DNA of 64,000 nt from DASWOJ01 sp964242415 (GTDB lineage: Bacteria > Pseudomonadota > Alphaproteobacteria > Acetobacterales > Acetobacteraceae). Of this stretch, positions 16,422-24,511 are shown piece after piece; position 1 is the stretch's first letter; every line of letters begins with the position of its first letter. The notes under the pieces were generated by a model. That model was not told the origin of the DNA and did no database searches. It saw only the letters and a program-made list of their open reading frames with translations. The position numbers and the translations under genes are program-made. The stretch spans positions 46,684 through 110,683 of the forward strand of contig CAXTAT010000017.1 in the NCBI GenBank assembly GCA_964242415.1, in the 5' to 3' direction.

Positions 16422-17303
16422 ATGACCAAGGAAATCCTCTGCGGCTTCGGCATCGACGTGGATGCCGTGGCTGGCTGGCTCGGCAGCTATGGCGGCGAAG
16501 ACTCGCCCGACGACATCTCCCGCGGCCTGTTCGCCGGCGAGGTCGGCAGCCCCCGCCTGCTGCGCATGTTCGGCCGCCTCGGCATCAAGACCACTTGGTT
16601 CATCCCCGGCCACTCCATCGAGACCTTCCCAAACGAGATGCAGGCCGTCGCCGACGCCGGCCACGAGATCGGCATCCACGGTTACAGCCACGAAAACCCG
16701 ATTGCGATGACCCGCGACCAGGAAACCGAAATCCTCGACAAGTGCATCGACCTGGTGACCCATCTCAGCGGCAAGCGCCCAACCGGCTACGTCGCCCCAT
16801 GGTGGGAATTCTCCACCGTCACCAACGAGCTGCTGCTGGAGCGCGGCATCAAGTACGACCACTCGCTGATGCACCACGACCATCTCCCCTACTACGTCAG
16901 GGTCGGCGATAGCTGGACCAAGATCGACTACGCGCAGAAGCCCTCCACCTGGATGACCCCGCTCAAGCGCGGCCATGAAACCGATCTGATCGAAATTCCG
17001 GCAAGCTGGTACCTCGACGACCTGCCGCCGATGCTGTTCATCAAGAAGTCCCCGAACAGCCACGGCTTCGTCAACCCGCGCGACATCGAGCAGATGTGGC
17101 GCGACCAGTTCGACTGGGTTTACCGCGAGTACGACTACGCGGTGTTCCCCATGACCATCCACCCCGACGTCTCCGGCCGCCCGCACGTCTTGATGATGCT
17201 GGAACGGCTGTATCACCACATGATCGGCCACCCCGGCGTCCGCTTCGTGACGATGAACGAGATGGCGGACGACTTCGCCCGTCGCTCACCGCGCGTGAAG
17301 TAG
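16422..17303 (+). CDS. Polysaccharide-deacetylase-family hydrolase, HpPgdA/cyclic imide hydrolase type
   Basis: This 293-residue enzyme has the NodB-like fold. Metal ligands are visible as D14 ('GIDVDAVAG') and H86/H90 ('HGYSHE'), the same numbering as I recall for Helicobacter pylori PgdA (HP0310). Long stretches also match that protein, e.g. 'GSYGGEDSPDDISRGLFAGE' and 'YVAPWWEFS'. From memory, close relatives of this length (Pseudomonas imidase) hydrolyse cyclic imides and the related PuuE hydrolyses allantoin, whereas true polysaccharide deacetylase activity is uncertain for the group. It has no signal peptide, so it acts in the cytoplasm. With pxpABC-like and rutA-like genes downstream, ring opening of a cyclic imide or ureide fits best. 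Confidence 0.88.
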   Translation: MTKEILCGFGIDVDAVAGWLGSYGGEDSPDDISRGLFAGEVGSPRLLRMFGRLGIKTTWFIPGHSIETFPNEMQAVADAGHEIGIHGYSHENPIAMTRDQETEILDKCIDLVTHLSGKRPTGYVAPWWEFSTVTNELLLERGIKYDHSLMHHDHLPYYVRVGDSWTKIDYAQKPSTWMTPLKRGHETDLIEIPASWYLDDLPPMLFIKKSPNSHGFVNPRDIEQMWRDQFDWVYREYDYAVFPMTIHPDVSGRPHVLMMLERLYHHMIGHPGVRFVTMNEMADDFARRSPRVK

Positions 17304-17310
17304 CGCCGCC

Positions 17311-17640
17311 ATGTGCGCGCTGTGCGGCGTCCTGGGCGGCTCGGACCACTGGACCGACGCCGCCAGCCGTCCCGGCGTGTTCACCCGCAACACCGGCCCG
17401 GCCGAACGGCGGCGCGAGCGGGCACGCCGCGTCGCCGGCGCCAACCGCGTGCTGGCCTGCTACGGGCTGCGCCTGTCGGACTGGCAGGCCAGCGCCTTCC
17501 TGCTCGCCACCGCGACCGGCAAGACCGAGATCGTGGACAACCTGACCCAGCTCTGGGCCACCGCCGAGCGCCTCACCGGCCGCCCCTGCGACCCGCTCGA
17601 CCCGGCGCTGATCGCCCGCCTGGAAACCCCGGGTGGCTGA
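17311..17640 (+). CDS. Hypothetical protein with N-terminal CxxC, paired with a CobW GTPase
   Basis: This 109-residue soluble protein begins 'MCALCGVLGG', a CxxC that could bind metal, followed by 'DHWTD', a basic stretch and 'LACYGLRLSDWQASAFLLA'. Its stop lies inside the start of the CobW-family gene (8-base overlap). I recall the same small gene beside CobW-like GTPases in other proteobacteria, so it may be the GTPase's metal-receiving or adaptor partner. No enzymatic motif is seen. Confidence 0.75.
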   Translation: MCALCGVLGGSDHWTDAASRPGVFTRNTGPAERRRERARRVAGANRVLACYGLRLSDWQASAFLLATATGKTEIVDNLTQLWATAERLTGRPCDPLDPALIARLETPGG

Positions 17641-18664
17641 GCTGTTCACCCCCGTCAACCTGCTGACCGGCTTCCTCGGCTCCGGCAAGACCACGCTGCT
17701 GCAACGCCTGCTGGCCGACCCGGCCCTGGCCGACACCGCAGTACTAATCAACGAGTTCGGCGAGGTCGGCCTCGACCACCACCTGCTTGAGCGCATCGAC
17801 GACACGATGGTGCTGCTGCAATCGGGCTGCCTGTGCTGCACCATCCGCGGCGAGCTGTCCGACGCGCTGCGCGACCTGCACCTCCGCCGGGCGCAGGGCG
17901 CGATCCCCCCGTTCCGCCGCGTCGTGGTCGAGAGCACCGGCCTCGCCGACCCCTTCCCGATCCTCTCCACCGTCCACGCCGACCCGGTGCTGCGCCACCA
18001 TTTCCGCCTCGGCAACGTCATCACCACGATCGACGCCGTGAACGCCCCGGCGCAGCTCCGCCGCAACCCCGAAAGCGTGCGCCAGGTCGCGGTGGCCGAC
18101 CGCCTCGTGCTGACCAAGACCGACCTGGCCGACCCCGCCGCACTGATGGACGAGATCCGCGCCATCAACCCAGGCGCGCCGGTCTGGCGCGCTGCCGACG
18201 AGACGCTCGATGCGGCGGCGCTGCTGGCGCACGACGTGTTCGAGCTGGCCGGCAAAAGCGAAGCGGCCCGGCGCTGGTTCGCCCAAGAAACGCAGGCACC
18301 AGCCCACGCGCATCAGCACGACCCGAACCGGCACGGGACCATCCGGGCCTTCACCCTGGCATTCGATGCCTCCCTGGACTGGACCGTGTTCGGCATCTGG
18401 CTGACGATGCTGCTCAACCGGCATGGCGCGTCGGTGCTCCGGGTGAAGGGCATCCTGAATGTGGCCGGCAGCGACACCCCGGTCGCCGTGCACGGCGTGC
18501 AGCACCTCGTGCACAAGCCCACCCACATGGCGGCCTGGCCGGACGCGGACCGGCGGTCGCGGCTGGTGTTCATCGTCGATGGCCTCGACCCGGGCATGCT
18601 GGAGCGCTCCTTGCGCGCCTTCATGGGCCTGCCCGCTTCGGCCAATTTGCAGGCAGCGGAATAG
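17633..18664 (+). CDS. CobW/COG0523-family GTP-binding metallochaperone-like protein
   Basis: This 343-residue G3E GTPase has Walker A 'GFLGSGKTTLL' (about residues 13-23) and the family metal site GCLCC (CxCC, about residues 64-68). 'ESTGLADP' is switch II-like, and 'LTKTDLAD' is the guanine-specificity motif (NKxD class, here TKTD). The C-terminal CobW_C domain follows, and a His-rich linker 'HAHQHD' (about residue 224) probably binds metal. Such proteins deliver Zn, Co or Fe to client enzymes. Here the likely clients are metal-dependent hydrolases of the operon (16422 product or PxpA). It starts at a GTG overlapping the previous gene. Confidence 0.88.
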   Translation: MAELFTPVNLLTGFLGSGKTTLLQRLLADPALADTAVLINEFGEVGLDHHLLERIDDTMVLLQSGCLCCTIRGELSDALRDLHLRRAQGAIPPFRRVVVESTGLADPFPILSTVHADPVLRHHFRLGNVITTIDAVNAPAQLRRNPESVRQVAVADRLVLTKTDLADPAALMDEIRAINPGAPVWRAADETLDAAALLAHDVFELAGKSEAARRWFAQETQAPAHAHQHDPNRHGTIRAFTLAFDASLDWTVFGIWLTMLLNRHGASVLRVKGILNVAGSDTPVAVHGVQHLVHKPTHMAAWPDADRRSRLVFIVDGLDPGMLERSLRAFMGLPASANLQAAE

Positions 18665-18673
18665 GAGGCAGGG

Positions 18674-19468
18674 ATGCCCACGACAATCGACATCAACTGC
18701 GACATGGGCGAGGGCCTCGGGCCATGGACCCTGGGCGACGCGCCCGACAGCGCGCTGATGCCCTTGATCAGCTCGGCCAACATCGCCACCGGCTTCCACG
18801 CCGGCGACCCCAACCTGATGGACGCCACGGTCGCCATGGCGGGCCGGCACGGCGTCGGCATCGGCGCCCATCCCGGTTTCCGCGACCTGCATGGCTTCGG
18901 CCGCCGCTTCATGACCGGCTCGCCGGCGGAGCTGGTCAACGAGGTGCTGTACCAACTGGGCGCGCTGCGCGAGTTCACCCGGCGTCACGGCCTCAAGCTG
19001 CAGCACGTCAAGCCGCACGGGGCGCTCTACATGCACGCGGCCAAGGACGAGGCGTTCTCGCAGGCGCTGGCCGAGGCGCTGCAAGCGGTGGGGCCGGACC
19101 TCTACCTTTACTGCATGGACCGCTCGGTCACCGCAGGCATCGCGCGCATCGCCGGCCAGCCGGTCGTGCGCGAGTTCTACGCCGACCGCGATTACGACCG
19201 CTCCGGCTCGATCGTGTTCGCGCGCCGGGTCGCCGCACCCGACCCGGCAAAGGTGGCCGAAAAGGTCGTCCGCGCCTGCCTCGAAGGCAAGGTCGCAACG
19301 GTCGAGGGCGACGTGATCGACATCGAGTTCGAGTCGATCTGCTTCCACTCCGACACCCCCGGCGCGTTGGCGATGGCGACCGCCATGCGGACGGCGCTGG
19401 AGCGCAACGGCATCCGCATCGCCCCGCCCGCCCAGTTCGTCACGCAGTCCGAGCCGGTCCCAGCTTGA
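18674..19468 (+). CDS. pxpA: PxpA / LamB-YcsF family 5-oxoprolinase subunit A
   Basis: This 264-residue protein is of normal length for the family. It has the N-terminal block 'DINCDMGEGLGPW', 'ANIATGFHAGDP', 'GAHPGFRDLHGFGRR' and 'HVKPHGALY', all conserved LamB/YcsF blocks with carboxylate and His residues. In the ATP-dependent 5-oxoprolinase PxpABC this subunit works with PxpB and PxpC to open the lactam ring. It starts 9 bases after the CobW stop with AGGAGG close upstream. Here a biotin carrier and carboxylase separate it from pxpB and pxpC, which suggests a biotin-dependent variant. Confidence 0.9.
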   Translation: MPTTIDINCDMGEGLGPWTLGDAPDSALMPLISSANIATGFHAGDPNLMDATVAMAGRHGVGIGAHPGFRDLHGFGRRFMTGSPAELVNEVLYQLGALREFTRRHGLKLQHVKPHGALYMHAAKDEAFSQALAEALQAVGPDLYLYCMDRSVTAGIARIAGQPVVREFYADRDYDRSGSIVFARRVAAPDPAKVAEKVVRACLEGKVATVEGDVIDIEFESICFHSDTPGALAMATAMRTALERNGIRIAPPAQFVTQSEPVPA

Positions 19469-19483
19469 ACGGAAACCTCTCCC

Positions 19484-19726
19484 ATGCCGATCCAGACCAT
19501 CGCCTCGCCGCTTCCCGGCACCTTCTACCGGTCGCCTGAACCCGGCGCTCCGGTGTTCAAGTCCGAGGGCGACACGGTCGAGGCCGGCGACACGATTGGG
19601 CTGATCGAGGTCATGAAGACCTTCACGCTGATCGCCGCCGAGACCGCCGGAAAGCTCGTGCGCTTCCTCGTCGAGAACGAGGACCCCGTGATGGCCGGCC
19701 AGCCGCTCTACGAACTGGAAAGCTAA
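19484..19726 (+). CDS. Biotin carboxyl carrier protein (biotinyl domain only)
   Basis: This 80-residue protein is almost nothing but a biotinyl domain. The biotinylation motif is E-V-M-K with K45, flanked by 'GDTVEAGDTIGLI' and 'LVENEDPVMAGQPLYELE'. It lacks the ~70-residue N-terminal region of housekeeping AccB, so it is probably dedicated to this operon's carboxylase. The ATG follows a purine-rich stretch 15 bases after the pxpA stop; the biotin carboxylase gene starts 5 bases downstream. Confidence 0.9.
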   Translation: MPIQTIASPLPGTFYRSPEPGAPVFKSEGDTVEAGDTIGLIEVMKTFTLIAAETAGKLVRFLVENEDPVMAGQPLYELES

Positions 19727-19731
19727 GCCAG

Positions 19732-21108
19732 GTGCCCATCCGAAAAATCCTGGTCGCCAACCGCGGCGAGATCGCAGTGCGAATCATCCGCGCCGCCAAG
19801 GAGCTTGGGATCGCCACCGTCCAGGTCCACAGCAGCGCCGACCGCGACATGCTCGCCGTGCGCATGGCCGACGAAGCCGTCGAGATCGGCCCCGCCCATG
19901 CCGGCAAGTCCTACCTGCGGCCCGATCTGCACATCGCCGCAGCACTCGCCCATGGCGCCGACGCGATCCATCCGGGCTACGGCTTCTTGTCCGAGAACGC
20001 CGCGTTCGCCGAAGCGGTCGAGGCAGCCGGCCTGGTCTTCATCGGCCCGGCGCCAGACACGATCCGCCGCATGGGCGACAAGGCCACGGCGCGCGCCACG
20101 GCAGCGCAGGCCGGCGTGCCGGTCGTGCCCGGCTCCGAGGGACGCGTCGCAAGCCCGGCGGATGCCGCCCGCATCGCCGCCAGGATCGGCTTCCCCGTTA
20201 TGCTGAAGGCCGCAGCCGGCGGCGGTGGCCGCGGCATCCGCGTGGCGGCCGACACGGCCGAACTCGCGGCGCTGCTCCCCGCCGCGCGCCAGGAGGCCGA
20301 GGCGGCATTCGGCGACGGCGGCCTATACCTCGAACGCTTCATCCCGCGGGCCAGGCACGTCGAGGTGCAGGTGCTCGGCGACGGCACGCGCGCCATACAC
20401 CTGCACGAACGCGAGTGCTCATTGCAGCGCCGGCGGCAGAAGGTATGGGAGGAGGCCCCCGCCGCCGGCGTGCCTGAAGCCGTGCGCGCCGCGATGTGCA
20501 AATCCGCCGCCCGCCTGGCCGAGTCGGTCGCCTATCGCGGGGCAGGCACGCTGGAGTTCCTCTTTGACCCCCAAACCACGGACTTCTTCTTCATAGAGAT
20601 GAACACCCGCATCCAGGTCGAGCACCCGGTCACCGAAATGGTCACCGGCATCGATCTTGTGCGCGAGATGATCCGCATCGCCGGCGGCAAGAAGCTGCAG
20701 TTGCAGCAAGACGCAATCCGCGTATCGGGCCACGCCATCGAGGTGCGGATCAACGCCGAGGACCCCTCGCGCAACTTCGCCCCCGCGCCGGGCCGCATCG
20801 ACACGGTCATGCCGCCCGGCGGTCCCGGCGTCCGCTTCGACTCTATGCTCTACCCGGGCTGCCAGGTGCCACCCTTCTACGACTCGCTGCTCGGCAAGCT
20901 GATCGTCTGGGACGGGGACCGCCCCAGCGCCCTGCGCCGCCTCGGCCGCGCGCTGGGCGAACTCGCCATCACGGGCGTGCCGACGACGCAACCCCTGCAC
21001 GCCACATTGCTGCACGCACCCGACATCATCGCCGCCGATGTTCACACGCGCTGGCTCGAAACCTGGCTCGAAACCCACCCGATCGCCATGGAGGCCCCCC
21101 ACCCATGA
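19732..21108 (+). CDS. Biotin carboxylase (AccC-like)
   Basis: This 458-residue ATP-grasp enzyme carboxylates biotin on the carrier using bicarbonate. Blocks in order: 'ILVANRGEIAVRIIRAAKELGI', 'IHPGYGFLSENA', 'KAAAGGGGRGIR' (ATP-binding lid), 'ERECSLQRRRQKVWEEAP', and 'FIEMNTRIQVEHPVTEM' with the catalytic Glu and Arg. 'EVRINAEDP' and a C-terminal barrel follow. It is full length for biotin carboxylase. It starts at a GTG and its stop overlaps the pxpB start, which fixes it in this pathway rather than in fatty acid synthesis. Confidence 0.92.
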   Translation: MPIRKILVANRGEIAVRIIRAAKELGIATVQVHSSADRDMLAVRMADEAVEIGPAHAGKSYLRPDLHIAAALAHGADAIHPGYGFLSENAAFAEAVEAAGLVFIGPAPDTIRRMGDKATARATAAQAGVPVVPGSEGRVASPADAARIAARIGFPVMLKAAAGGGGRGIRVAADTAELAALLPAARQEAEAAFGDGGLYLERFIPRARHVEVQVLGDGTRAIHLHERECSLQRRRQKVWEEAPAAGVPEAVRAAMCKSAARLAESVAYRGAGTLEFLFDPQTTDFFFIEMNTRIQVEHPVTEMVTGIDLVREMIRIAGGKKLQLQQDAIRVSGHAIEVRINAEDPSRNFAPAPGRIDTVMPPGGPGVRFDSMLYPGCQVPPFYDSLLGKLIVWDGDRPSALRRLGRALGELAITGVPTTQPLHATLLHAPDIIAADVHTRWLETWLETHPIAMEAPHP

Positions 21109-21980
21109 CCGCACGGTATTCGTTCGGCGGCGACGAGCACATCTTCGTCGAGGTCAGCGAGGCGATGTCGCTCGACGCTTTCTTCACCAGCCTCTCCCTA
21201 ACCAACGCGGTGCGCGACAGCCGCATCGCCGGCGTCACCGAGATCTGCCCGGCGAATGCATCCTTCCAAATCAAGTTCGACCCCGACCGCATCGCCCCCG
21301 ACGACCTGCTCGCCGAGCTGAAGCGCCTGGAATCGCAGGCGGGCCAAGCCAACCCGGTGCTGCAAACCCGCATCATCGAGGTGCCGGTCTATTACAACGA
21401 TCCCTGGACTCACGAGACCCTGATGCGCTTCCGCGAGCGGCACCAGGACCCTTCCGGCACCGACCTGGACTACGCCGCCCGGATCAACGGCTTCGGCGAC
21501 ATCGACGCCTTCATCGCCGCGCATTCCGGCACCCCGTGGTTCGTCTCGATGGTGGGGTTCGTGGCCGGGCTGCCGTTCATGTACCAGATGGTCGAGCGGG
21601 ACCGGCAGATCGAAGTCCCGAAGTACCTGCGCCCGCGCACCGACACGCCGCGCCTGACCGTGGGCCACGGCGGCTGCTTCGGCTGCATCTATTCGGTCCG
21701 CGGCGCCGGCGGCTACCAGATGCTCGGCATCACCCCGATGCCGATCTACGACCCGCGCCAGCGGATCAGCTACTTGCGCGAGTTCATGATCCTCTTCCGC
21801 CCCGGCGACATCATCGCATTCAAGCCGGTTGACCGCGCCGGCTACGACCAGGCCGTCGAAGCCGTGGACCGGGGCCGCTACGAGCCGCGCATCCGCCCCG
21901 TCACCTTCGACCTCAACGCCTTTCGCCACAGCCCGGAGGCAACCAGCCGCGCCGTCATGGAGACGCTGCATGGCCATTGA
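21105..21980 (+). CDS. pxpB: PxpB / carboxyltransferase domain subunit 1 (KipI, allophanate hydrolase subunit 1 family)
   Basis: This 291-residue protein has the AHS1/cyclophilin-like fold. 'YSFGGDEHIFVEV' at the start, 'IIEVPVYY', 'PWFVSMVGFVAGLPFMY' and 'RISYLREFMILFRPGDIIAFKPV' are family blocks. It forms one half of the carboxyltransferase of urea carboxylase and of 5-oxoprolinase. The protein is longer than the usual ~220-240 residues because of extra C-terminal residues. Overlaps with its neighbours (4 and 11 bases) indicate a complex. Confidence 0.9.
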   Translation: MTARYSFGGDEHIFVEVSEAMSLDAFFTSLSLTNAVRDSRIAGVTEICPANASFQIKFDPDRIAPDDLLAELKRLESQAGQANPVLQTRIIEVPVYYNDPWTHETLMRFRERHQDPSGTDLDYAARINGFGDIDAFIAAHSGTPWFVSMVGFVAGLPFMYQMVERDRQIEVPKYLRPRTDTPRLTVGHGGCFGCIYSVRGAGGYQMLGITPMPIYDPRQRISYLREFMILFRPGDIIAFKPVDRAGYDQAVEAVDRGRYEPRIRPVTFDLNAFRHSPEATSRAVMETLHGH

Positions 21981-22944
21981 AGTCCTCAAGCCCGGCCTAT
22001 CCACCTCGGTGCAGGATCTCGGCCGCCCCGGCTACTACCACCTGGGCATCCCGCTCTCCGGCGGCATGGACCGTTACGCGCTGCAGGTCGCCAACATGCT
22101 GGTGGGCAACAACGAGGATGCGGCCGTGCTAGAGGCGGTGTTCATGGGCCCGGAACTGCGGTTCGGGCACGACGCGATGGTGGCCGTGACCGGTGCCGAA
22201 CTGGCGCCGCGCGTTGACGGCGCCGAGCGGGAAACCTGGGCATCGTTCATGGTCAGGGCCGGGCAGGTGCTCTCGTTCGCAACCCTGCGTCGCGGCGCCC
22301 GCGCCTACATCGCGGTCGCCGGCGGCATCGACGTGCCCCCCGTGCTGAACAGCCGCTCGACCTACCTGCTGGGCGCGCTGGGCGGCTTCGAAGGACGCGC
22401 GCTGAAGGCGGGAGACCAGTTGCAAACCCTGTCCGACGTGCGCACCACCGCCGAACACCGCACCGTCCCGGCGTCGCATCGGCGCCTGCCGGCGGAAACG
22501 GCAGAGCTGCGCGTCCTGCCCGGCCTCTACTGGCACCGCCTGACCGAGGCGGCCGGCGCCGGCTTCTTCGCAGACACCTGGAAGGTGGCGCCCGAGGCCG
22601 ACCGCATCGGCTACCGCTTCCGCGGCGGCCGCCCACTTGCCTTCAACGAACGAACCCAGCCGTTCGGAGCGGGTTCGGACCCCAGCAACATCGTTGACAG
22701 TTGCTACCCCTACGGCTCGATCCAGGTGCCCGGCGGCAGCGAGCCGATCGTGCTGCACCGCGACGCCGTTTCGGGCGGCGGCTACTTCATGCTCGGCACC
22801 GTCATCTCCGCCGATATGGACCTCATCGGCCAGCTCCAGCCGCACGCGCCCGCGCGGTTCGTCGCCGTGGACATGGCCGGCGCGCTCGCCGCCCGCCATG
22901 AACGCCAGGCCATGCTCGCCGAGGTGCGCGCGCAACTGGCATGA
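21970..22944 (+). CDS. pxpC: PxpC / biotin-dependent carboxyltransferase subunit (KipA, AHS2 family)
   Basis: This 324-residue protein has the AHS2 domain: 'VLKPGLSTSVQDLGRPGYYHLGIP' at the start, 'GGMDRYALQVANMLVGN', 'TYLLGALGGFEGR' and, near the end, 'PGGSEPIVLHRDAVSGGGYF'. With PxpB it makes the pseudo-dimeric active site that moves CO2 or phosphate between substrate and carrier. It starts inside the pxpB coding sequence. BC, BCCP, PxpB and PxpC together reproduce all the domains of urea carboxylase as four separate chains. Confidence 0.9.
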   Translation: MAIEVLKPGLSTSVQDLGRPGYYHLGIPLSGGMDRYALQVANMLVGNNEDAAVLEAVFMGPELRFGHDAMVAVTGAELAPRVDGAERETWASFMVRAGQVLSFATLRRGARAYIAVAGGIDVPPVLNSRSTYLLGALGGFEGRALKAGDQLQTLSDVRTTAEHRTVPASHRRLPAETAELRVLPGLYWHRLTEAAGAGFFADTWKVAPEADRIGYRFRGGRPLAFNERTQPFGAGSDPSNIVDSCYPYGSIQVPGGSEPIVLHRDAVSGGGYFMLGTVISADMDLIGQLQPHAPARFVAVDMAGALAARHERQAMLAEVRAQLA

Positions 22945-22998
22945 CGATGGCACGCCATTTGCTCCGCTCCCCGGCGGAAATCCTGCGGAGGCCCTACA

Positions 22999-24093
22999 GT
23001 GGATATCGGCGTGTTCATCCCGATCAACAACAACGGCTGGATCATCTCCGCGACCTCGCCGCAGTACATGCCAAGCTTCGAGCTGAACCGCCAGGTCGTC
23101 CAGCGGGCCGAATCCTACGGCCTGGATTTCGCCCTCTCGATGATCAAGCTGCACGGCTTCGGCGGCCCGACCGAGTTCTGGGACCATGGCCTCGAAAGCT
23201 TCACCCTCATGTCCGCCCTGGCCGCCGTGACGACGCGCATCCGCCTGTACGCCTCGGTCGCGGTGCTGACGATCCCACCCGCCATCGTCGCGCGTATGGC
23301 GAGCACCATCGACGACGTCTCCGGCGGCCGGTTCGGCGTCAACATCGTCTCCGGCTGGCACAAGATCGAATACAGCCAGATGGGCCTCTGGCCCGGCGAT
23401 GACTACTTCGGCAAAAGATACGACTACAGCACGGAATACGTGCAGGTATTGCGCCAGCTCTGGGAAGACGGCTGCTCGGACTTCAAGGGCACCTACTTCA
23501 AGATGGACGATTGCCAGCTCAGCCCGCGTCCAAAGGCGCCGATCAAGCTGGTCGCCGCCGGGCAGAGCGACCGCGGCATGGCGTTCGCCTCGCAGTACTG
23601 CGACTACAATTTCGCGTTCGGCGAGGGGATCAACGAGCCTACGAAGGCCGCCGGCACGGCCGGCCGCCTGCTCCAGCACGCCAGCCAGACCGGGCGCGAC
23701 GTGGGCAGCTACCTCCTTTACATGGTGATCGCCGCCGCGACCGACGAAGCCGCCATGGCGAAATGGGACCACTTTAATGCCGGCGCCGACCAGGAGGCGC
23801 TCGCTCACCTGCTCGGCAAGGCCGCCGAGGACACCGCGACCGCCAGCACCTCGATGGCCGCAACGATCCAGCGCTCGCCATCGCCGATCAACTTCAGCAT
23901 GGGCACCCTGGTCGGCTCCTACGCCCACGTGGCGGCGATGCTGGACCAGGTTGCGACGATCCCAGGGGTGAAGGGGATCATGCTGACGTTCGACGACTTC
24001 ATCACCGGCATGGATGCGTTCGGCCGCTCGATACAGCCGCTCATGCAGTGCCGCCGCGACCGTGCCGTGCTGGAACGCCGCGCCGCAAGCTGA
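22999..24093 (+). CDS. rutA: RutA-like flavin-dependent pyrimidine monooxygenase (LLM class)
   Basis: This 364-residue luciferase-like FMN monooxygenase aligns along its whole length with my memory of E. coli RutA: 'NNGWIIS', 'APQYMP'-type block ('SPQYMPSFELNRQVVQRAE'), 'FALSMIKLHGFGGPTEFWDH', 'WPGDDYFGKRYDY', 'AAGQSDRGMAFASQY' and 'TGRDVGSYLL'. 'FSMGTLVGSYAHVA' and 'IQPLMQCR' also match. RutA opens the uracil ring at N3/C4 using FMNH2 and O2. It starts at a GTG with CGGAGG 8 bases upstream, 54 bases after pxpC. No rutB-G genes are near and no dedicated flavin reductase is seen, so the ring product may be handled by the operon's own enzymes. Confidence 0.9.
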   Translation: MDIGVFIPINNNGWIISATSPQYMPSFELNRQVVQRAESYGLDFALSMIKLHGFGGPTEFWDHGLESFTLMSALAAVTTRIRLYASVAVLTIPPAIVARMASTIDDVSGGRFGVNIVSGWHKIEYSQMGLWPGDDYFGKRYDYSTEYVQVLRQLWEDGCSDFKGTYFKMDDCQLSPRPKAPIKLVAAGQSDRGMAFASQYCDYNFAFGEGINEPTKAAGTAGRLLQHASQTGRDVGSYLLYMVIAAATDEAAMAKWDHFNAGADQEALAHLLGKAAEDTATASTSMAATIQRSPSPINFSMGTLVGSYAHVAAMLDQVATIPGVKGIMLTFDDFITGMDAFGRSIQPLMQCRRDRAVLERRAAS

Positions 24094-24483
24094 CCGCCCG
24101 GCTGTCGCTGCTGCGAAGGTTGCCCCTGGGGGCTGAGGCTGTGATTGCACGGCCAACAGCCAGGCTCAAGGAACTCCAGATGCGCCAGACCAGCCAACCA
24201 TACCCTGGCATCACTCAACCCGTGCCATCCCAACCAACGGTAGTGTCTCCGTTTGGATTTCCGCAACTGGTGGGTTTCGGTCCGTCTGCTTTCCAATAGG
24301 GGGGCGAGGAGAGCGGGCATCGGTCGGCTTCACATGGCCGAACCGGACGAGCAGCACTTGGACGTTCCTGCAGCACTACCGAAGTTTGCTCGTTGCGATT
24401 GTATGAATTGCTTTGGCTTAAGCTGGCTGGTGTTTGCAGGGTCAGTCAGCAACCGAACAGGACGTGGGTTGCCCTGCTGCGGA
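24094..24483. other. Intergenic region of ~390 bases, lower GC
   Basis: No convincing gene is seen between rutA and the tautomerase. The base composition drops noticeably from about 24230 (stretches such as TTGTATGAATTGCTTTGGCTTAAG near 24398-24421), which marks the border of the LysR-controlled block. Short frames here have no ribosome binding site or recognisable product. Confidence 0.5.
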
Positions 24484-24507
24484 TTGGGGGGCCAAAAGGC
24501 CCCCCAA
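24484..24507 (-). terminator. Perfect hairpin after the tautomerase gene
   Basis: TTGGGGGGCC (24484-24493) and GGCCCCCCAA (24498-24507) form a 10-bp perfect stem around an AAAA loop. It begins 5 bases beyond the end of the minus-strand tautomerase gene and can also serve rutA. No T-run follows. Confidence 0.65.
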
Positions 24508-24511
24508 CCGC

